DNA from: Beijerinckiaceae bacterium
GTDB taxonomy: Bacteria; Pseudomonadota; Alphaproteobacteria; Rhizobiales; Beijerinckiaceae
Direction: 5' to 3'
NCBI GenBank assembly: GCA_009773635.1
Contig: WSYC01000012.1
Span: 20,325-84,324, forward strand
DNA: 64,000 bases
Below are positions 35,803-44,320 of the stretch, piece by piece. Positions within the stretch are counted from its first letter, which is position 1; every line of letters starts with the position of its first letter. The translations under genes were made by a program, and so were the position numbers. The notes under the pieces are model-generated. The model had not been told where the DNA came from. It ran no database searches and was given only the letters and a program-made list of their open reading frames with translations.

Positions 35803-35840
35803 TCAGGAAAAGTGGTCCCCGGTTTTTCGTCCGATCATGC
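35797..35840. repeat. 44-bp palindromic repeat, type B, copy 4, overlapping the aminotransferase stop
   Basis: Perfect arms GCATGATC (35797-35804) and GATCATGC (35833-35840) flank GGAAAAGTGG-N3-CCGGTTTTTCG. The TGA stop codon of the aminotransferase (35800-35802) is inside the left arm, so the repeat defines the C-terminus. Confidence 0.75.
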
Positions 35841-35892
35841 GATCAGAAAAGACAATGCGAAACCGGTCGGCTGAACAACCCGGAGCGAGACA

Positions 35893-37128
35893 ATGAGCGA
35901 TTTTTTCGATGCCGTGGAAACCCGGCCGCATGAGCAGCGCGAAATCGCGCAGTTCAGCGAACTCCGGGATATTCTCGCCTGGGCAAGGCCTGCCGCACCG
36001 GCGCTCGACCGCCAGCTCGCCGGCATCGACATCGCCAGCCTGACTGATCGTGCGGCGCTGGCCGCCATTCCAGTGCTGCGCAAGGGCGATCTCCTGGGCA
36101 TGCAGAAGGTTGCGCCGCCCTTCGCCGGACTGACGACGACCGGGGACGGCATGTTGCGCCGCCTGCTGATGTCTCCCGGCCCGATTTTCGACCCCGAAGG
36201 CTATGCGGCGGACTGGTGGGGCGCGGGCCGCGCCTGTTATGCTGCCGGGTTCCGCAAGGGCGATATCGTGCTGAACACCTTCAGCTATCATTTCACGCCC
36301 GGCGCCTTCATCATGGAATCGGGCGCGCATGCAGTCGGCTGTGCGGTGATTCCTGCCGGCCCCGGCCAGACCGAGATGCAGATCGAGGCGATTGCCGCGC
36401 TCAAGCCGAATGCCTATGCCGGCACGCCGGATTTCCTGAAAATCCTGCTCGACAAGGCGGAGGAAGCCGGCAAGCCCGCGCTCTCGCTGAGGAAGGCTCT
36501 CGTTTCCGGCGCTGCCTTCCCACCGAGCCTGCAGGCCGCGATCAGCGCCAAGGGTGTCGAGGCCTATCAGGCCTACGCAACCGCCGATCTCGGCATCATC
36601 GCCTACGAAACCGAGGCGCGCGCCGGGCTTGTCGTCAACGAGGGCATCATCCTCGAAATCGTCAGGCCAGGCACGAACGAGCCTCTCCCCGATGGCGAGG
36701 TCGGTGAAATCGTCGTCACGCGGCTCAACAAGGATTACCCGCTCCTGCGCTTCGGCACCGGCGATCTCTCGAAGATCATCGATGGTGCCTCGCCGTGCGG
36801 GCGCACCAACCGCCGCCTCGCCGGCTGGATGGGCCGCGCCGACCAGCGCACCAAGGTGAAGGGCATGTTCGTCGATCCCGCCCAGATTGATGCTGTGGCA
36901 AAACAGCACCCCGGGCTCGGCCGGATGCGTCTCATCGTCACCCGCGAGAACGAAACCGATGTCATGACGCTGCGCGCGGAAAGCGAGAGCTTCGCGGGCG
37001 ATCTTGCGGCGGCGCTCGGCAAGGCGCTTCAGGCCACCACGAACCTGAAGGGGGCGATCGAACTCGTGCCGGTCGGCTCGCTGCCGAATGACGGCAAGGT
37101 CATTTCCGACGAGCGCCCGGCCGGATAA
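35893..37128 (+). CDS. Phenylacetate-CoA ligase-like adenylate-forming protein (PaaK family)
   Basis: A 411-residue protein with the overall layout of PaaK-type CoA ligases: AGFRKGDIVLNTFSYHFTPG, then YAGTPDFLKIL, a GEIVVTRLNKDYPLLRFGTGDL motif containing the ATP-contacting Asp, and KGMFVDP of the C-terminal domain. The canonical SSGTTG phosphate loop is not seen; at its place stands LTTTGDGM. Catalytic competence is therefore open. GGAG precedes the ATG. It lies 90 bases downstream of an aminotransferase on the same strand, with a palindromic repeat in between. Confidence 0.82.
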   Translation: MSDFFDAVETRPHEQREIAQFSELRDILAWARPAAPALDRQLAGIDIASLTDRAALAAIPVLRKGDLLGMQKVAPPFAGLTTTGDGMLRRLLMSPGPIFDPEGYAADWWGAGRACYAAGFRKGDIVLNTFSYHFTPGAFIMESGAHAVGCAVIPAGPGQTEMQIEAIAALKPNAYAGTPDFLKILLDKAEEAGKPALSLRKALVSGAAFPPSLQAAISAKGVEAYQAYATADLGIIAYETEARAGLVVNEGIILEIVRPGTNEPLPDGEVGEIVVTRLNKDYPLLRFGTGDLSKIIDGASPCGRTNRRLAGWMGRADQRTKVKGMFVDPAQIDAVAKQHPGLGRMRLIVTRENETDVMTLRAESESFAGDLAAALGKALQATTNLKGAIELVPVGSLPNDGKVISDERPAG

Positions 37129-37175
37129 CCGCGCAAGATTAGGGCTTAACAAACGCAGCGGGCACGCTATTTGGA

Positions 37176-38315
37176 ATGGCTATGATCAAGCCATCCCGTA
37201 TCCCCGCCCCCTTCGCCTCCGAAGCTGAAATGCGCGCCATCCGCCTTCCCGAGGGCCACTCGCCCGTCAAGAAGGGCAAGGTCGGCGTTCTGCTGCTCAA
37301 CCTTGGCACGCCCGATGGCACCGACTACTGGTCGATGCGGCGCTACCTCAAGCAATTCCTCTCCGATCGCCGGGTGATTGAGGTGCCGCGCCTCCTGTGG
37401 TGGCCGCTGCTCAACCTCATTATTCTCACGACGCGTCCGGGCCGGAAGGGCAAGGATTACGCGACGATCTGGAACAACGAGCGTAACGAAGGGCCGCTGA
37501 AAACCATCACCCGCGATCAGGCGGAGGGCTTGGCCAAACGCTTTGCAAAAGCAAAATCGAGCGAAGTGGGCACCGGTTCGCGTGAAGATTTTGCGTCTGG
37601 AAATAACGACGATAAAGTCATCGTCGACTGGGCGATGCGCTACCAGAACCCCTCGACCGAAAGCCGCATCGAGGCGTTGATGGCGGAGGGCTGTGACCGC
37701 ATCCTCCTGCTGCCGCTCTACCCGCATTATGCCGCAGCGACGACCGCGACCGCCAATGATGAAGCCTTCCGTGCGCTGATGAAGATGCGCTGGCAGCCTT
37801 ACGTCCGCGTCGCACCGGCCTATGCGGATGAACCCGCCTATATCGATGCGCTCGCGAACTCGGTGCGCACGCATCTCGCCGGGCTCGACTGGGAGCCGGA
37901 GGTGCTGATCGCCACTTTCCACGGCATGCCGCAGAAATATCTCGAAAAGGGCGACCCCTACCACTGCGAATGCCAGAAAACAGGACGCCTTTTGCGTGAA
38001 GCCCTCGGCTACGACAAGGATCGCTTCAAGATCACCTTCCAGTCCCGGTTCGGCAACGACCCCTGGCTCCAGCCCTATACGGACAAGACCGTGGAGGCGC
38101 TCGCCAAATCCGGCGTCAAGCGCCTCGCGATGATCGCGCCGGGCTTTTCTGCCGATTGCCTGGAAACGCTGGAAGAACTCGACGGCGAAAACCGCGAGAT
38201 CTTCGAGCACAACGGCGGCGAGAAATTCAGCTACATTCCCGCCCTGAACGCCAGCGAAGGTGGCATCGATGTCATCGAGGCCATCGCACGCCGGGAGTTG
38301 ATGGGCTGGCTCTGA
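37176..38315 (+). CDS. hemH: Ferrochelatase with an in-frame repeat-derived insertion
   Basis: Inserts Fe(II) into protoporphyrin IX as the last step of heme synthesis. The 379-residue product has VLLLNLGTPDGTDYWSMRRY, YPHYAAATT, catalytic His249 in TFHGMPQKY and the C-terminal GFSADCLETLEEL. Residues about 125-146 are additional compared with the usual family: they are encoded by a type A palindromic repeat (37551-37594) that keeps the frame open and lies just before DKVIVDWAMRY. The insertion falls in a loop before a conserved strand, so activity may be kept. The start could also be the third codon's ATG. Confidence 0.93.
   Translation: MAMIKPSRIPAPFASEAEMRAIRLPEGHSPVKKGKVGVLLLNLGTPDGTDYWSMRRYLKQFLSDRRVIEVPRLLWWPLLNLIILTTRPGRKGKDYATIWNNERNEGPLKTITRDQAEGLAKRFAKAKSSEVGTGSREDFASGNNDDKVIVDWAMRYQNPSTESRIEALMAEGCDRILLLPLYPHYAAATTATANDEAFRALMKMRWQPYVRVAPAYADEPAYIDALANSVRTHLAGLDWEPEVLIATFHGMPQKYLEKGDPYHCECQKTGRLLREALGYDKDRFKITFQSRFGNDPWLQPYTDKTVEALAKSGVKRLAMIAPGFSADCLETLEELDGENREIFEHNGGEKFSYIPALNASEGGIDVIEAIARRELMGWL
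37551..37594. repeat. 44-bp palindromic repeat, type A, inside hemH
   Basis: Perfect arms GCAAAATC (37551-37558) and GATTTTGC (37587-37594) flank GAGCGAAGTGG-N3-CCGGTTCGCGTGAAG. It has the same length and core as the two intergenic copies, but the arms differ and remain complementary to each other. Confidence 0.8.
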
Positions 38316-38354
38316 GCACGCCGCGACATGGCAACCGCACGAACCTGCCCGAAT

Positions 38355-38394
38355 AAAAAGGAGCGCCGGAGTCTGGGGTAAACGCCCGGCGCTC
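38355..38394 (-). terminator. Rho-independent terminator of the alpha/beta hydrolase gene
   Basis: On the minus strand, GAGCGCCGG and CCGGCGCTC (9-bp stem, 38386-38394 with 38361-38369) are followed by C and TTTTT (A-run 38355-38359). The stem overlaps the hydrolase stop codon. hemH ends about 40 bases away on the opposite strand. Confidence 0.75.
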
Positions 38395-39283
38395 AGTCGG
38401 GGCCGCTGCGGGAGATGAATTCCGCAGCGTGCTCATGAACCTTCTGTGACATCAGGATGCGCCGGTGCCCGAGGCCGGGCGTCGGCAGCAATTCGACGTG
38501 TGCGCCGGCGGAAGCCAGCGCCTCCGCATCGGAAAACGGGATTTCCTTGTCATCGGGGGCGTGCATGACCAAGGTTGGCACGGTGAACCGACGGAGATAG
38601 TCGACCCCGGAAAAACTGGCCATGGGCCGACCCGCCAGCGCCATGACCTGATCCTCGAAGGCAGCATGCCCGCGCTGCGTCAGCCCAAGCGCGTCGGCGA
38701 ACTGCCGGCCGTAGCCCTGCATCTCCTTCGGGGTGGCGACCGTCACGATCCGCTTGACCGGGACCGGATCGAACCCCTCGACCCCGCCGGCCGCCGCCGC
38801 AAGAGCGATGGACCCGCCAAAGGAATGCGCGACGATTCCCGCCAGTTCGCCCTCGCCCCGCACCGCGGCGGTCAGCGCCTCGATCGCCAGCGGGAACGTC
38901 AATTGAGTGCCCGAGGAGCCACCGTGAGCCGGTAGATCCATCGCGATCACACGATAGCCCTTCGCCAGCAGCGTCTCCGCGAAGCCGGACATGAAGAGGC
39001 TCTGCCCGGTCCAGCCGTGCAGCAGCAGGACAGTGCCACGCGGCTCCTGCTCCGGGTTCACCGATGTGACCCGCACAACGCCGCGCGCATAGGCAACCAT
39101 TCGCTGCTCGCCGCGCGCGAACACCGCCTTGGCGGCGCGGATCTTCGGGTTGGCGTCATTGATCCTGGCGTGGCCGATCGGTGTGCAGAACAGGCGGAAT
39201 GCCAACCGGCCAACCGTCCGCGGGGAGAGCGTGCTGGACAGCCGGATGACGGGGCGGATGACCTTCAGGGCTGCATGTGCCAT
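38393..39283 (-). CDS. Alpha/beta hydrolase, serine hydrolase type
   Basis: Cytoplasmic alpha/beta-fold hydrolase of 296 residues. The oxyanion motif is VLLLHGWTGQS, the nucleophile elbow is VAHSFGGS, the acid lies in LVMHAPDDKEIPFS, and the catalytic His is in GLGHRRIL. ATG 39283 has AGAGGTG upstream; a longer frame starts inside the operator region and is rejected. It is divergent from a MarR gene with twin operators in between, so it is very likely the regulator's target. The substrate is unknown, perhaps an ester or lactone. Confidence 0.87.
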   Translation of the reverse strand: MAHAALKVIRPVIRLSSTLSPRTVGRLAFRLFCTPIGHARINDANPKIRAAKAVFARGEQRMVAYARGVVRVTSVNPEQEPRGTVLLLHGWTGQSLFMSGFAETLLAKGYRVIAMDLPAHGGSSGTQLTFPLAIEALTAAVRGEGELAGIVAHSFGGSIALAAAAGGVEGFDPVPVKRIVTVATPKEMQGYGRQFADALGLTQRGHAAFEDQVMALAGRPMASFSGVDYLRRFTVPTLVMHAPDDKEIPFSDAEALASAGAHVELLPTPGLGHRRILMSQKVHEHAAEFISRSGPD

Positions 39284-39309
39284 TGTTACACCTCTGATGA
39301 AAACATAAA

Positions 39310-39343
39310 GTTCAATGTTGAACATTGTAGTTCAAGATTGAAC
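39310..39343. promoter_or_regulatory. Twin MarR operators between hydrolase and marR
   Basis: Two perfect copies of GTTCAA-N2-TTGAAC lie at 39310-39323 and 39330-39343, with centres 20 bp apart (about two helical turns). They fill the 75-bp divergent region and cover both likely promoters, as expected for a MarR dimer repressing itself and the hydrolase. Confidence 0.75.
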
Positions 39344-39358
39344 AAAATCAAGAGCTCA

Positions 39359-39907
39359 ATGTCACGCATCGACAGCACGGCCCGAATTACGACCCGAGGG
39401 GAAATGTCTGAACGATCTCAATCGCCCGCATCGGAGCCCGGCAAGCCACCGGAGCTGCCGTGGACACGGCCCCGATTCAAGAACTGGCTCGCGGTCGCGC
39501 GCGTTCATTCCCTCTGGGCGCAACGCCTTGCAGCAGCCCTGGTACCGCTCGGGCTCCGGATGGCGCAATTCGATATCATGGCCAACCTGCTCTATGAGCC
39601 CGGCATGACGCAGCAGCGGCTGGCGGAAAAAATCTTTGTCGGCCGCTCCAATCTGTCGATGGCGCTGCCGGATCTTGAAGCCATCGGCTGGGTCCGCCGC
39701 GATGCGGATGCGGAGGATCGCCGCGTCCGCCGGCTGTTCCTCACCGAGGAAGGCACGCGGATCACGCATCTTGCGCTTGAGGAGGAGTGCAAGCTGCTCG
39801 ACGAGATGATGGATGCGCTCTCGGAGGCCGAATGCAACCAGCTCGGCGATTTCATGCGTCGGCTGGCCGAACAGCTCAAGCAGGGGGCTCGCAAGGCGAC
39901 GCCCTGA
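39359..39907 (+). CDS. MarR family transcriptional regulator
   Basis: A 182-residue winged-helix repressor. The HTH reads MTQQRLAEKIFVGRSNLSMA and is followed by the wing DAEDRRVRRLFLTEEG; helices for dimerisation flank it. I start it at ATG 39359 (AAGAG six bases upstream). ATG 39404 is a shorter alternative, but its GAGGGG is only two bases away. The twin palindromes 16 bases upstream are the probable autoregulatory operator. Confidence 0.87.
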   Translation: MSRIDSTARITTRGEMSERSQSPASEPGKPPELPWTRPRFKNWLAVARVHSLWAQRLAAALVPLGLRMAQFDIMANLLYEPGMTQQRLAEKIFVGRSNLSMALPDLEAIGWVRRDADAEDRRVRRLFLTEEGTRITHLALEEECKLLDEMMDALSEAECNQLGDFMRRLAEQLKQGARKATP

Positions 39908-40014
39908 AAACCGATACCTGACTGCTTTTCCCCGCACAGGCCCTTGCAGGGGACTTCCATCACCGCCATCTTGTGCGTGGACGCAGCGAGGGCGTCAACC
40001 AGAGGAGAAGCCGG

Positions 40015-41001
40015 ATGATCGTCGATAGCGGGCAAGTCGTCGCGCTGATTTTCGTCGCCTTTGCCATTATCACGCTGATGGCGGGCATCCGGCAGGTGCC
40101 GCAGGGGCGGCATTACACAATCGAGCGATTCGGGCGTTACAATCGCACGCTGACACCCGGCCTCGGCCTCGTCATTCCCTACATCGAGACCGTCGGCGCC
40201 AAGGTCCTGATGATGGAGCAGGTGCTGGATGTGCCGACGCAGGAAGTCATCACCAAGGACAACGCTTCTGTCCGCGCCGATGGCGTGATCTTCTATCAGG
40301 TGGTGGATGCCGCGCGGGCAACCTATCAGGTCGCCCAGCTCGACTATGCCCTTCTCAACCTGACGACGACCAACATCCGCACCGTCATGGGTTCGATGGA
40401 TCTTGATTCGCTGCTCTCGCATCGCGACGAGATCAACGTGAAACTGCTCTCGGTTGTCGATGCCGCGGCCTCGCCCTGGGGCGTGAAGATCACCCGCATC
40501 GAAATCAAGGACATCGTGCCACCGGCCGATCTTGTCGGCGCGATGGGCCGGCAGATGAAAGCCGAGCGCGAGCGTCGCGCCTCGATCCTCGAAGCCGAGG
40601 GACAGCGGCAATCCGCGATCCTGAAGGCCGAGGGTGAAAAGCAGGCGCAGATTCTCGCCGCAGAAGGGCGCAAGGAAGCCGCTTTCCGTGATGCCGAAGC
40701 CCGTGAACGGCAGGCGGAGGGCGAAGCCAACGCCACCCGCATGGTGTCCGATGCCGTCGCCAAGGGCGACCTCGCCGCACTGAATTATCTCATCGCCGAG
40801 AAATACGTGGGGACGCTGGGCAAGCTTGCCAGCGCGCCGAACCAGAAGGTCCTGATTATTCCGGCGGAAATGTCTGGTCTCGTCGGCACGCTCGGCGGCA
40901 TCGCCGAACTCGCGAAATCCGCACTGGGGAGCGACCCCACAACGCCGCGCAATGCCGACGGCCCGAAGCGGTCGTGGTCCGATCCCAAGGCCAAGGAATA
41001 A
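40015..41001 (+). CDS. qmcA: SPFH/band-7 domain protein, stomatin-like (QmcA)
   Basis: Membrane-anchored scaffold protein of 328 residues. There is one N-terminal membrane helix (about 6-26), an SPFH domain with QVPQGRHYTIERFGRY, and a long charged coiled coil (about 180-250) with repeated Ala-Glu heptads such as LEAEGQRQSAILKAEGEKQ. Homologues form large membrane assemblies that modulate proteases and membrane microdomains. AGAGGAGAAG precedes ATG 40015. nfeD follows ten bases downstream, the classic partnership. Confidence 0.92.
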   Translation: MIVDSGQVVALIFVAFAIITLMAGIRQVPQGRHYTIERFGRYNRTLTPGLGLVIPYIETVGAKVLMMEQVLDVPTQEVITKDNASVRADGVIFYQVVDAARATYQVAQLDYALLNLTTTNIRTVMGSMDLDSLLSHRDEINVKLLSVVDAAASPWGVKITRIEIKDIVPPADLVGAMGRQMKAERERRASILEAEGQRQSAILKAEGEKQAQILAAEGRKEAAFRDAEARERQAEGEANATRMVSDAVAKGDLAALNYLIAEKYVGTLGKLASAPNQKVLIIPAEMSGLVGTLGGIAELAKSALGSDPTTPRNADGPKRSWSDPKAKE

Positions 41002-41010
41002 GAGGGCGCC

Positions 41011-41454
41011 ATGATTTATCTCGGTTTGCCCGTTATCTGGGGCTGGCTTGGCGCCGGGCTTGTCCTGATCGCGCTCGAAGTGCTGCTCGCTCCGGGAAGT
41101 TACCTGCTCTGGATCGGCCTTGCGGCGCTCACCATGGCGGGGCTCTCCGCGGCCATGAGCTTTTCCGCCGGTGGCGAACTCGCGACATTCGGCCTTCTCG
41201 GTCTTGCCTTCGGGGCGCTCGGCTGGCGGATCTATGGCGCGCGCGTTGAGAACGACGCAGCGCGTGACCTGCATGACCCCGCGATCACCATGGTCGGCAG
41301 GGTCTTCGTGCTGTCCGGCGCGATCGAGAACGGCATCGGCCAGGTCCGGGTCGATGATACCGTCTGGCGGGTTTCCGGCCCACCTCTTCCGCTAGGTGCT
41401 GCGGTGAAGGTCAAGTCACTTGACGGCTCGACGCTGATCGTCGAGCCGGCCTGA
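41011..41454 (+). CDS. nfeD: NfeD family membrane protein
   Basis: A 147-residue partner of the SPFH protein. Two or three N-terminal membrane segments (about 5-75) are followed by a small OB-fold domain (GRVFVLSGAIENGIGQVRVDD, then KVKSLDGSTLIVEPA). The OB domain is typical of short NfeD1b proteins without the protease domain. Position and spacing indicate co-translation with qmcA. Confidence 0.9.
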   Translation: MIYLGLPVIWGWLGAGLVLIALEVLLAPGSYLLWIGLAALTMAGLSAAMSFSAGGELATFGLLGLAFGALGWRIYGARVENDAARDLHDPAITMVGRVFVLSGAIENGIGQVRVDDTVWRVSGPPLPLGAAVKVKSLDGSTLIVEPA

Positions 41455-41495
41455 TACGTCCGCAGAACAAAGACACGAGACGCGCCCACCCCTTG

Positions 41496-42479
41496 TCAGG
41501 CCACGCCGATCCTCAGGAGGTCGTGCACATGCACGATGCCGCTCGGCCGCCCGGCATCATCAAGCACGAACAGCGCCGTGATCTTCGAGCGGTTGATGAA
41601 CTCGATGGCTTCAACCGCCAGAATGGTCTCGCGCACGGTTTTCGGGTTGCGGGTCATGACATCATCGACGAGCAGTGTCGGCAGGTCCGGGCGCATGTGA
41701 CGCCGGAGATCGCCGTCCGAGACGATGCCGATCATCATGCCATCGGAGGTGACAACCGCCACGCAGCCGAAGCCGCGCGAGGTCATCTCGACGATCGCGT
41801 CGCCCATCCGGGTGCCGGAGGCAACCTTGGGAACGGCCTCGCCCCGGTGCATCACGTCGCGCAGGAACGTAAGCTTCGCGCCGAGCTTGCCGCCAGGATG
41901 GAAAGCCCGGAAATCCTCGGGCGTGAAGCCGCGCGATTCGAGCAGCGCGACCGCCAGCGCATCGCCGAGTGTCAGCTGCATCGTGGTCGAGGTCGTCGGC
42001 GCAAGCCCGTTCGGGCAGGCCTCTTCCGCCTTCGGCAGCACCAGCGCGACATCCGCCTCCTTGGCGAGCGTCGATTCCGGGTTCGAGGTGAACGCGACGA
42101 GCCCGACGCGATAGCGCCGCGAATAGGCGATGATATCCGAGAGTTCGCTCGTCTCGCCCGACCACGAGAGCGCGAGGATGACATCCTCGTTGCGGATCAT
42201 GCCGAGATCACCGTGGCTCGCTTCGCCCGGATGGACGAAATGCGCAGGCGTGCCGGTCGAGGCGAGGGTCGCCGCGATCTTGCGCCCGACATGCCCGGAT
42301 TTGCCCATGCCCGTCACGATCACGCGCCCGGTCGCAGCCTTGATGAGCGCGACGGCATCCGTGAACGGCTTGCCCAACCCGTTGGCGATCGCCGTCCGCA
42401 GCTGTTCCAGCCCTGCGATTTCGGTGCTGATGGACCGGAGCGCGCTCTCAAGAACGCCTTCCCCTGCTTGTCGAGCCAT
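41496..42479 (-). CDS. kdsD: Arabinose-5-phosphate isomerase, KdsD/KpsF family
   Basis: Interconverts ribulose-5-phosphate and arabinose-5-phosphate, the first step of Kdo and lipopolysaccharide synthesis. The 327-residue product has a SIS domain (VIVTGMGKSGHVGRKIAATL, HPGEASHGDLGM, LSWSGETSE) and two C-terminal CBS domains (from about 200; GIVSDGDLRRHM, GIVHVHDLLRIG). ATG 42479 was preferred over one 14 codons upstream because GGAGAAG lies at good spacing. It is divergent from an outer-membrane barrel gene. Confidence 0.92.
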   Translation of the reverse strand: MARQAGEGVLESALRSISTEIAGLEQLRTAIANGLGKPFTDAVALIKAATGRVIVTGMGKSGHVGRKIAATLASTGTPAHFVHPGEASHGDLGMIRNEDVILALSWSGETSELSDIIAYSRRYRVGLVAFTSNPESTLAKEADVALVLPKAEEACPNGLAPTTSTTMQLTLGDALAVALLESRGFTPEDFRAFHPGGKLGAKLTFLRDVMHRGEAVPKVASGTRMGDAIVEMTSRGFGCVAVVTSDGMMIGIVSDGDLRRHMRPDLPTLLVDDVMTRNPKTVRETILAVEAIEFINRSKITALFVLDDAGRPSGIVHVHDLLRIGVA

Positions 42480-42615
42480 TTGATCTTCTCCACGCGGGAT
42501 TAAATCGATCGGTTCAGACAAACCCGGCAGAAACTGCCGCGTTGGAAACCAAGCGTTAACCCTCGATCTTTACTTCTTGGCAACAGGTTGAACCCCGAGC
42601 CACCAAGGCAGCCTT

Positions 42616-44304
42616 TTGACGAGCCGCTCTGATACGCGCTTCGAATGGAGTTGGATAGCCCGCCTCGGTCCGGCGGCGCTGATCGCGCTTGGCTTGTCCG
42701 CAGCCCATTCCAGCAGCGTCAAGGCGCAGATCCTCGGCACGCAAACGCCGGGCACCCCCGGAGCGATCGACGGCGAAGGCCGCTCGACAGGTCAGCCGGT
42801 GGTCACAGGCATCCGCACAGGGTCTTCTTTGGGGCCGGCCTTGCGAGGACCTGATTCGGATATCGATGGCCCGCCCGCCAGCCGGAAATTCGGCCTGAAG
42901 CGCAATTCCAACACCGCGGCAAAGCGTCAGGTCGGTTCAGGCCAGACGCGCAATTCCGGCTTTCCCGGCGCATCGCCAACTGGAGGCGGCGGCGTGCCGG
43001 CCAACCCGGCAAACCGGAACCCGCGCGATATCACCGGCACCCGCTTCGGCAATGCTGCCGATGCCAATGCCACTGCCCCTCCGCTCGGACGGCCGACAAT
43101 CCCTTACTCGGTCGCGCCGGGGCTGACCCCGATCACACCGCCGGCAAACAGGCGCGCACCGCGCGAGGATGACCCTTACGCGCCGCTCGGCGTGAGGATG
43201 GGCACGATGATCCTGCGCCCAGCTCTTCAGGTCGATGGCGGCTATGACACCAACGCCACCCGCTCCGGCACAACGCGCCGACCCTCCGCCTTCTATCGGA
43301 CCGAAGGCGAGGTCAACGCGACCTCGGACTGGTCGCGTCACCAGCTCGATCTCGGCCTGCGTGGCAGCTACACCGGCTACACCTCGGTCGATAACGCCAA
43401 CCGGCCGGAGGGCGATGCCCGCATCGCGCTGCGCCTCGATGCCACCCGCGATCTCACGCTCGATGCAGCCCTGACCGGGCGCGTGGACACAGAAAGCCCG
43501 ACATCGGTGAACCTGCCGGGCGGGATCTCCTCGCGCACGCTGTATTACACCACCGGCGCGAGCCTCGGCGCGACGCAGCGCTTCGGGCGGTTGAGCCTTG
43601 GCTTGCGCGGCACGCTCGACCGCCTGATGTATGCCGACGCCCAATCGGGTGGGGTCAGCGTCAGCCAGGAGAGCCGGAACGTCACCACCTACGGCTTGCG
43701 CCTGCGCGCGGGCTATGAGGTGACGCCCGGGATCAGCCCGTTTGTCGAGACGGGAATCGATACGCGCGTGCATGATCTCGCTGCGGACGCAGGCGGTTAT
43801 CGCCGCGATTCGCAAGGCCTGACGGTCCGGGCTGGCTCAACCTTCGAACTTGCGCGCACGCTGACCGGCGAGGCCTCGCTCGGCTATACCTTCCGGGCCT
43901 ATGAGGATGCGCGCCTCGCCTACCTGCGTGCGCCGGTCGTGGATGCCGCGCTGACCTGGTCGATCTCGCCGCTGACGACGCTCAACCTGCGCGCCCAGAG
44001 CGAGATCGCGGAGACGACGATCGCCAATTCCGCCGGCGCGCTCGCCTATCGCGGGACGGCGACGCTGACGCACGCGTTCCTGCGGAATTTCACTGCGACG
44101 GCGACGCTCGGCGTCGGAAAGACCGAGTATGACAGCGTCAGCCGCCGCGAAACCACGCTGACGGGGGGCATGCGGCTCGAATACAAGTTCAGCCGGATGA
44201 TGGCGCTGCGCGGCAGCTATGCCTTCGAGAAAACCACCGTCAACGCCCCCGGCGAGAGCTACAACGCGCATACCTTCATGCTCGGCATGCGCGTAACGCC
44301 ATAA
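42616..44304 (+). CDS. Outer-membrane beta-barrel protein (BBP2-type)
   Basis: A 562-residue exported protein. The start is TTG at 42616, with an N-terminal hydrophobic segment (about 15-38) as signal. A long Pro/Gly/Asn-rich low-complexity linker (to about 190) is followed by a C-terminal half of alternating amphipathic strands (QVDGGYDTNATRSG, LRGSYTGYTSVD, TTYGLRLRAGYEV) and a terminal strand ending FMLGMRVTP, as in barrels assembled by BamA. This resembles the putative beta-barrel porin 2 family seen near exopolysaccharide genes. The TTG start and the exact signal cleavage are uncertain. Confidence 0.8.
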   Translation: MTSRSDTRFEWSWIARLGPAALIALGLSAAHSSSVKAQILGTQTPGTPGAIDGEGRSTGQPVVTGIRTGSSLGPALRGPDSDIDGPPASRKFGLKRNSNTAAKRQVGSGQTRNSGFPGASPTGGGGVPANPANRNPRDITGTRFGNAADANATAPPLGRPTIPYSVAPGLTPITPPANRRAPREDDPYAPLGVRMGTMILRPALQVDGGYDTNATRSGTTRRPSAFYRTEGEVNATSDWSRHQLDLGLRGSYTGYTSVDNANRPEGDARIALRLDATRDLTLDAALTGRVDTESPTSVNLPGGISSRTLYYTTGASLGATQRFGRLSLGLRGTLDRLMYADAQSGGVSVSQESRNVTTYGLRLRAGYEVTPGISPFVETGIDTRVHDLAADAGGYRRDSQGLTVRAGSTFELARTLTGEASLGYTFRAYEDARLAYLRAPVVDAALTWSISPLTTLNLRAQSEIAETTIANSAGALAYRGTATLTHAFLRNFTATATLGVGKTEYDSVSRRETTLTGGMRLEYKFSRMMALRGSYAFEKTTVNAPGESYNAHTFMLGMRVTP

Positions 44305-44320
44305 TCGCGCGGGACCGGCC

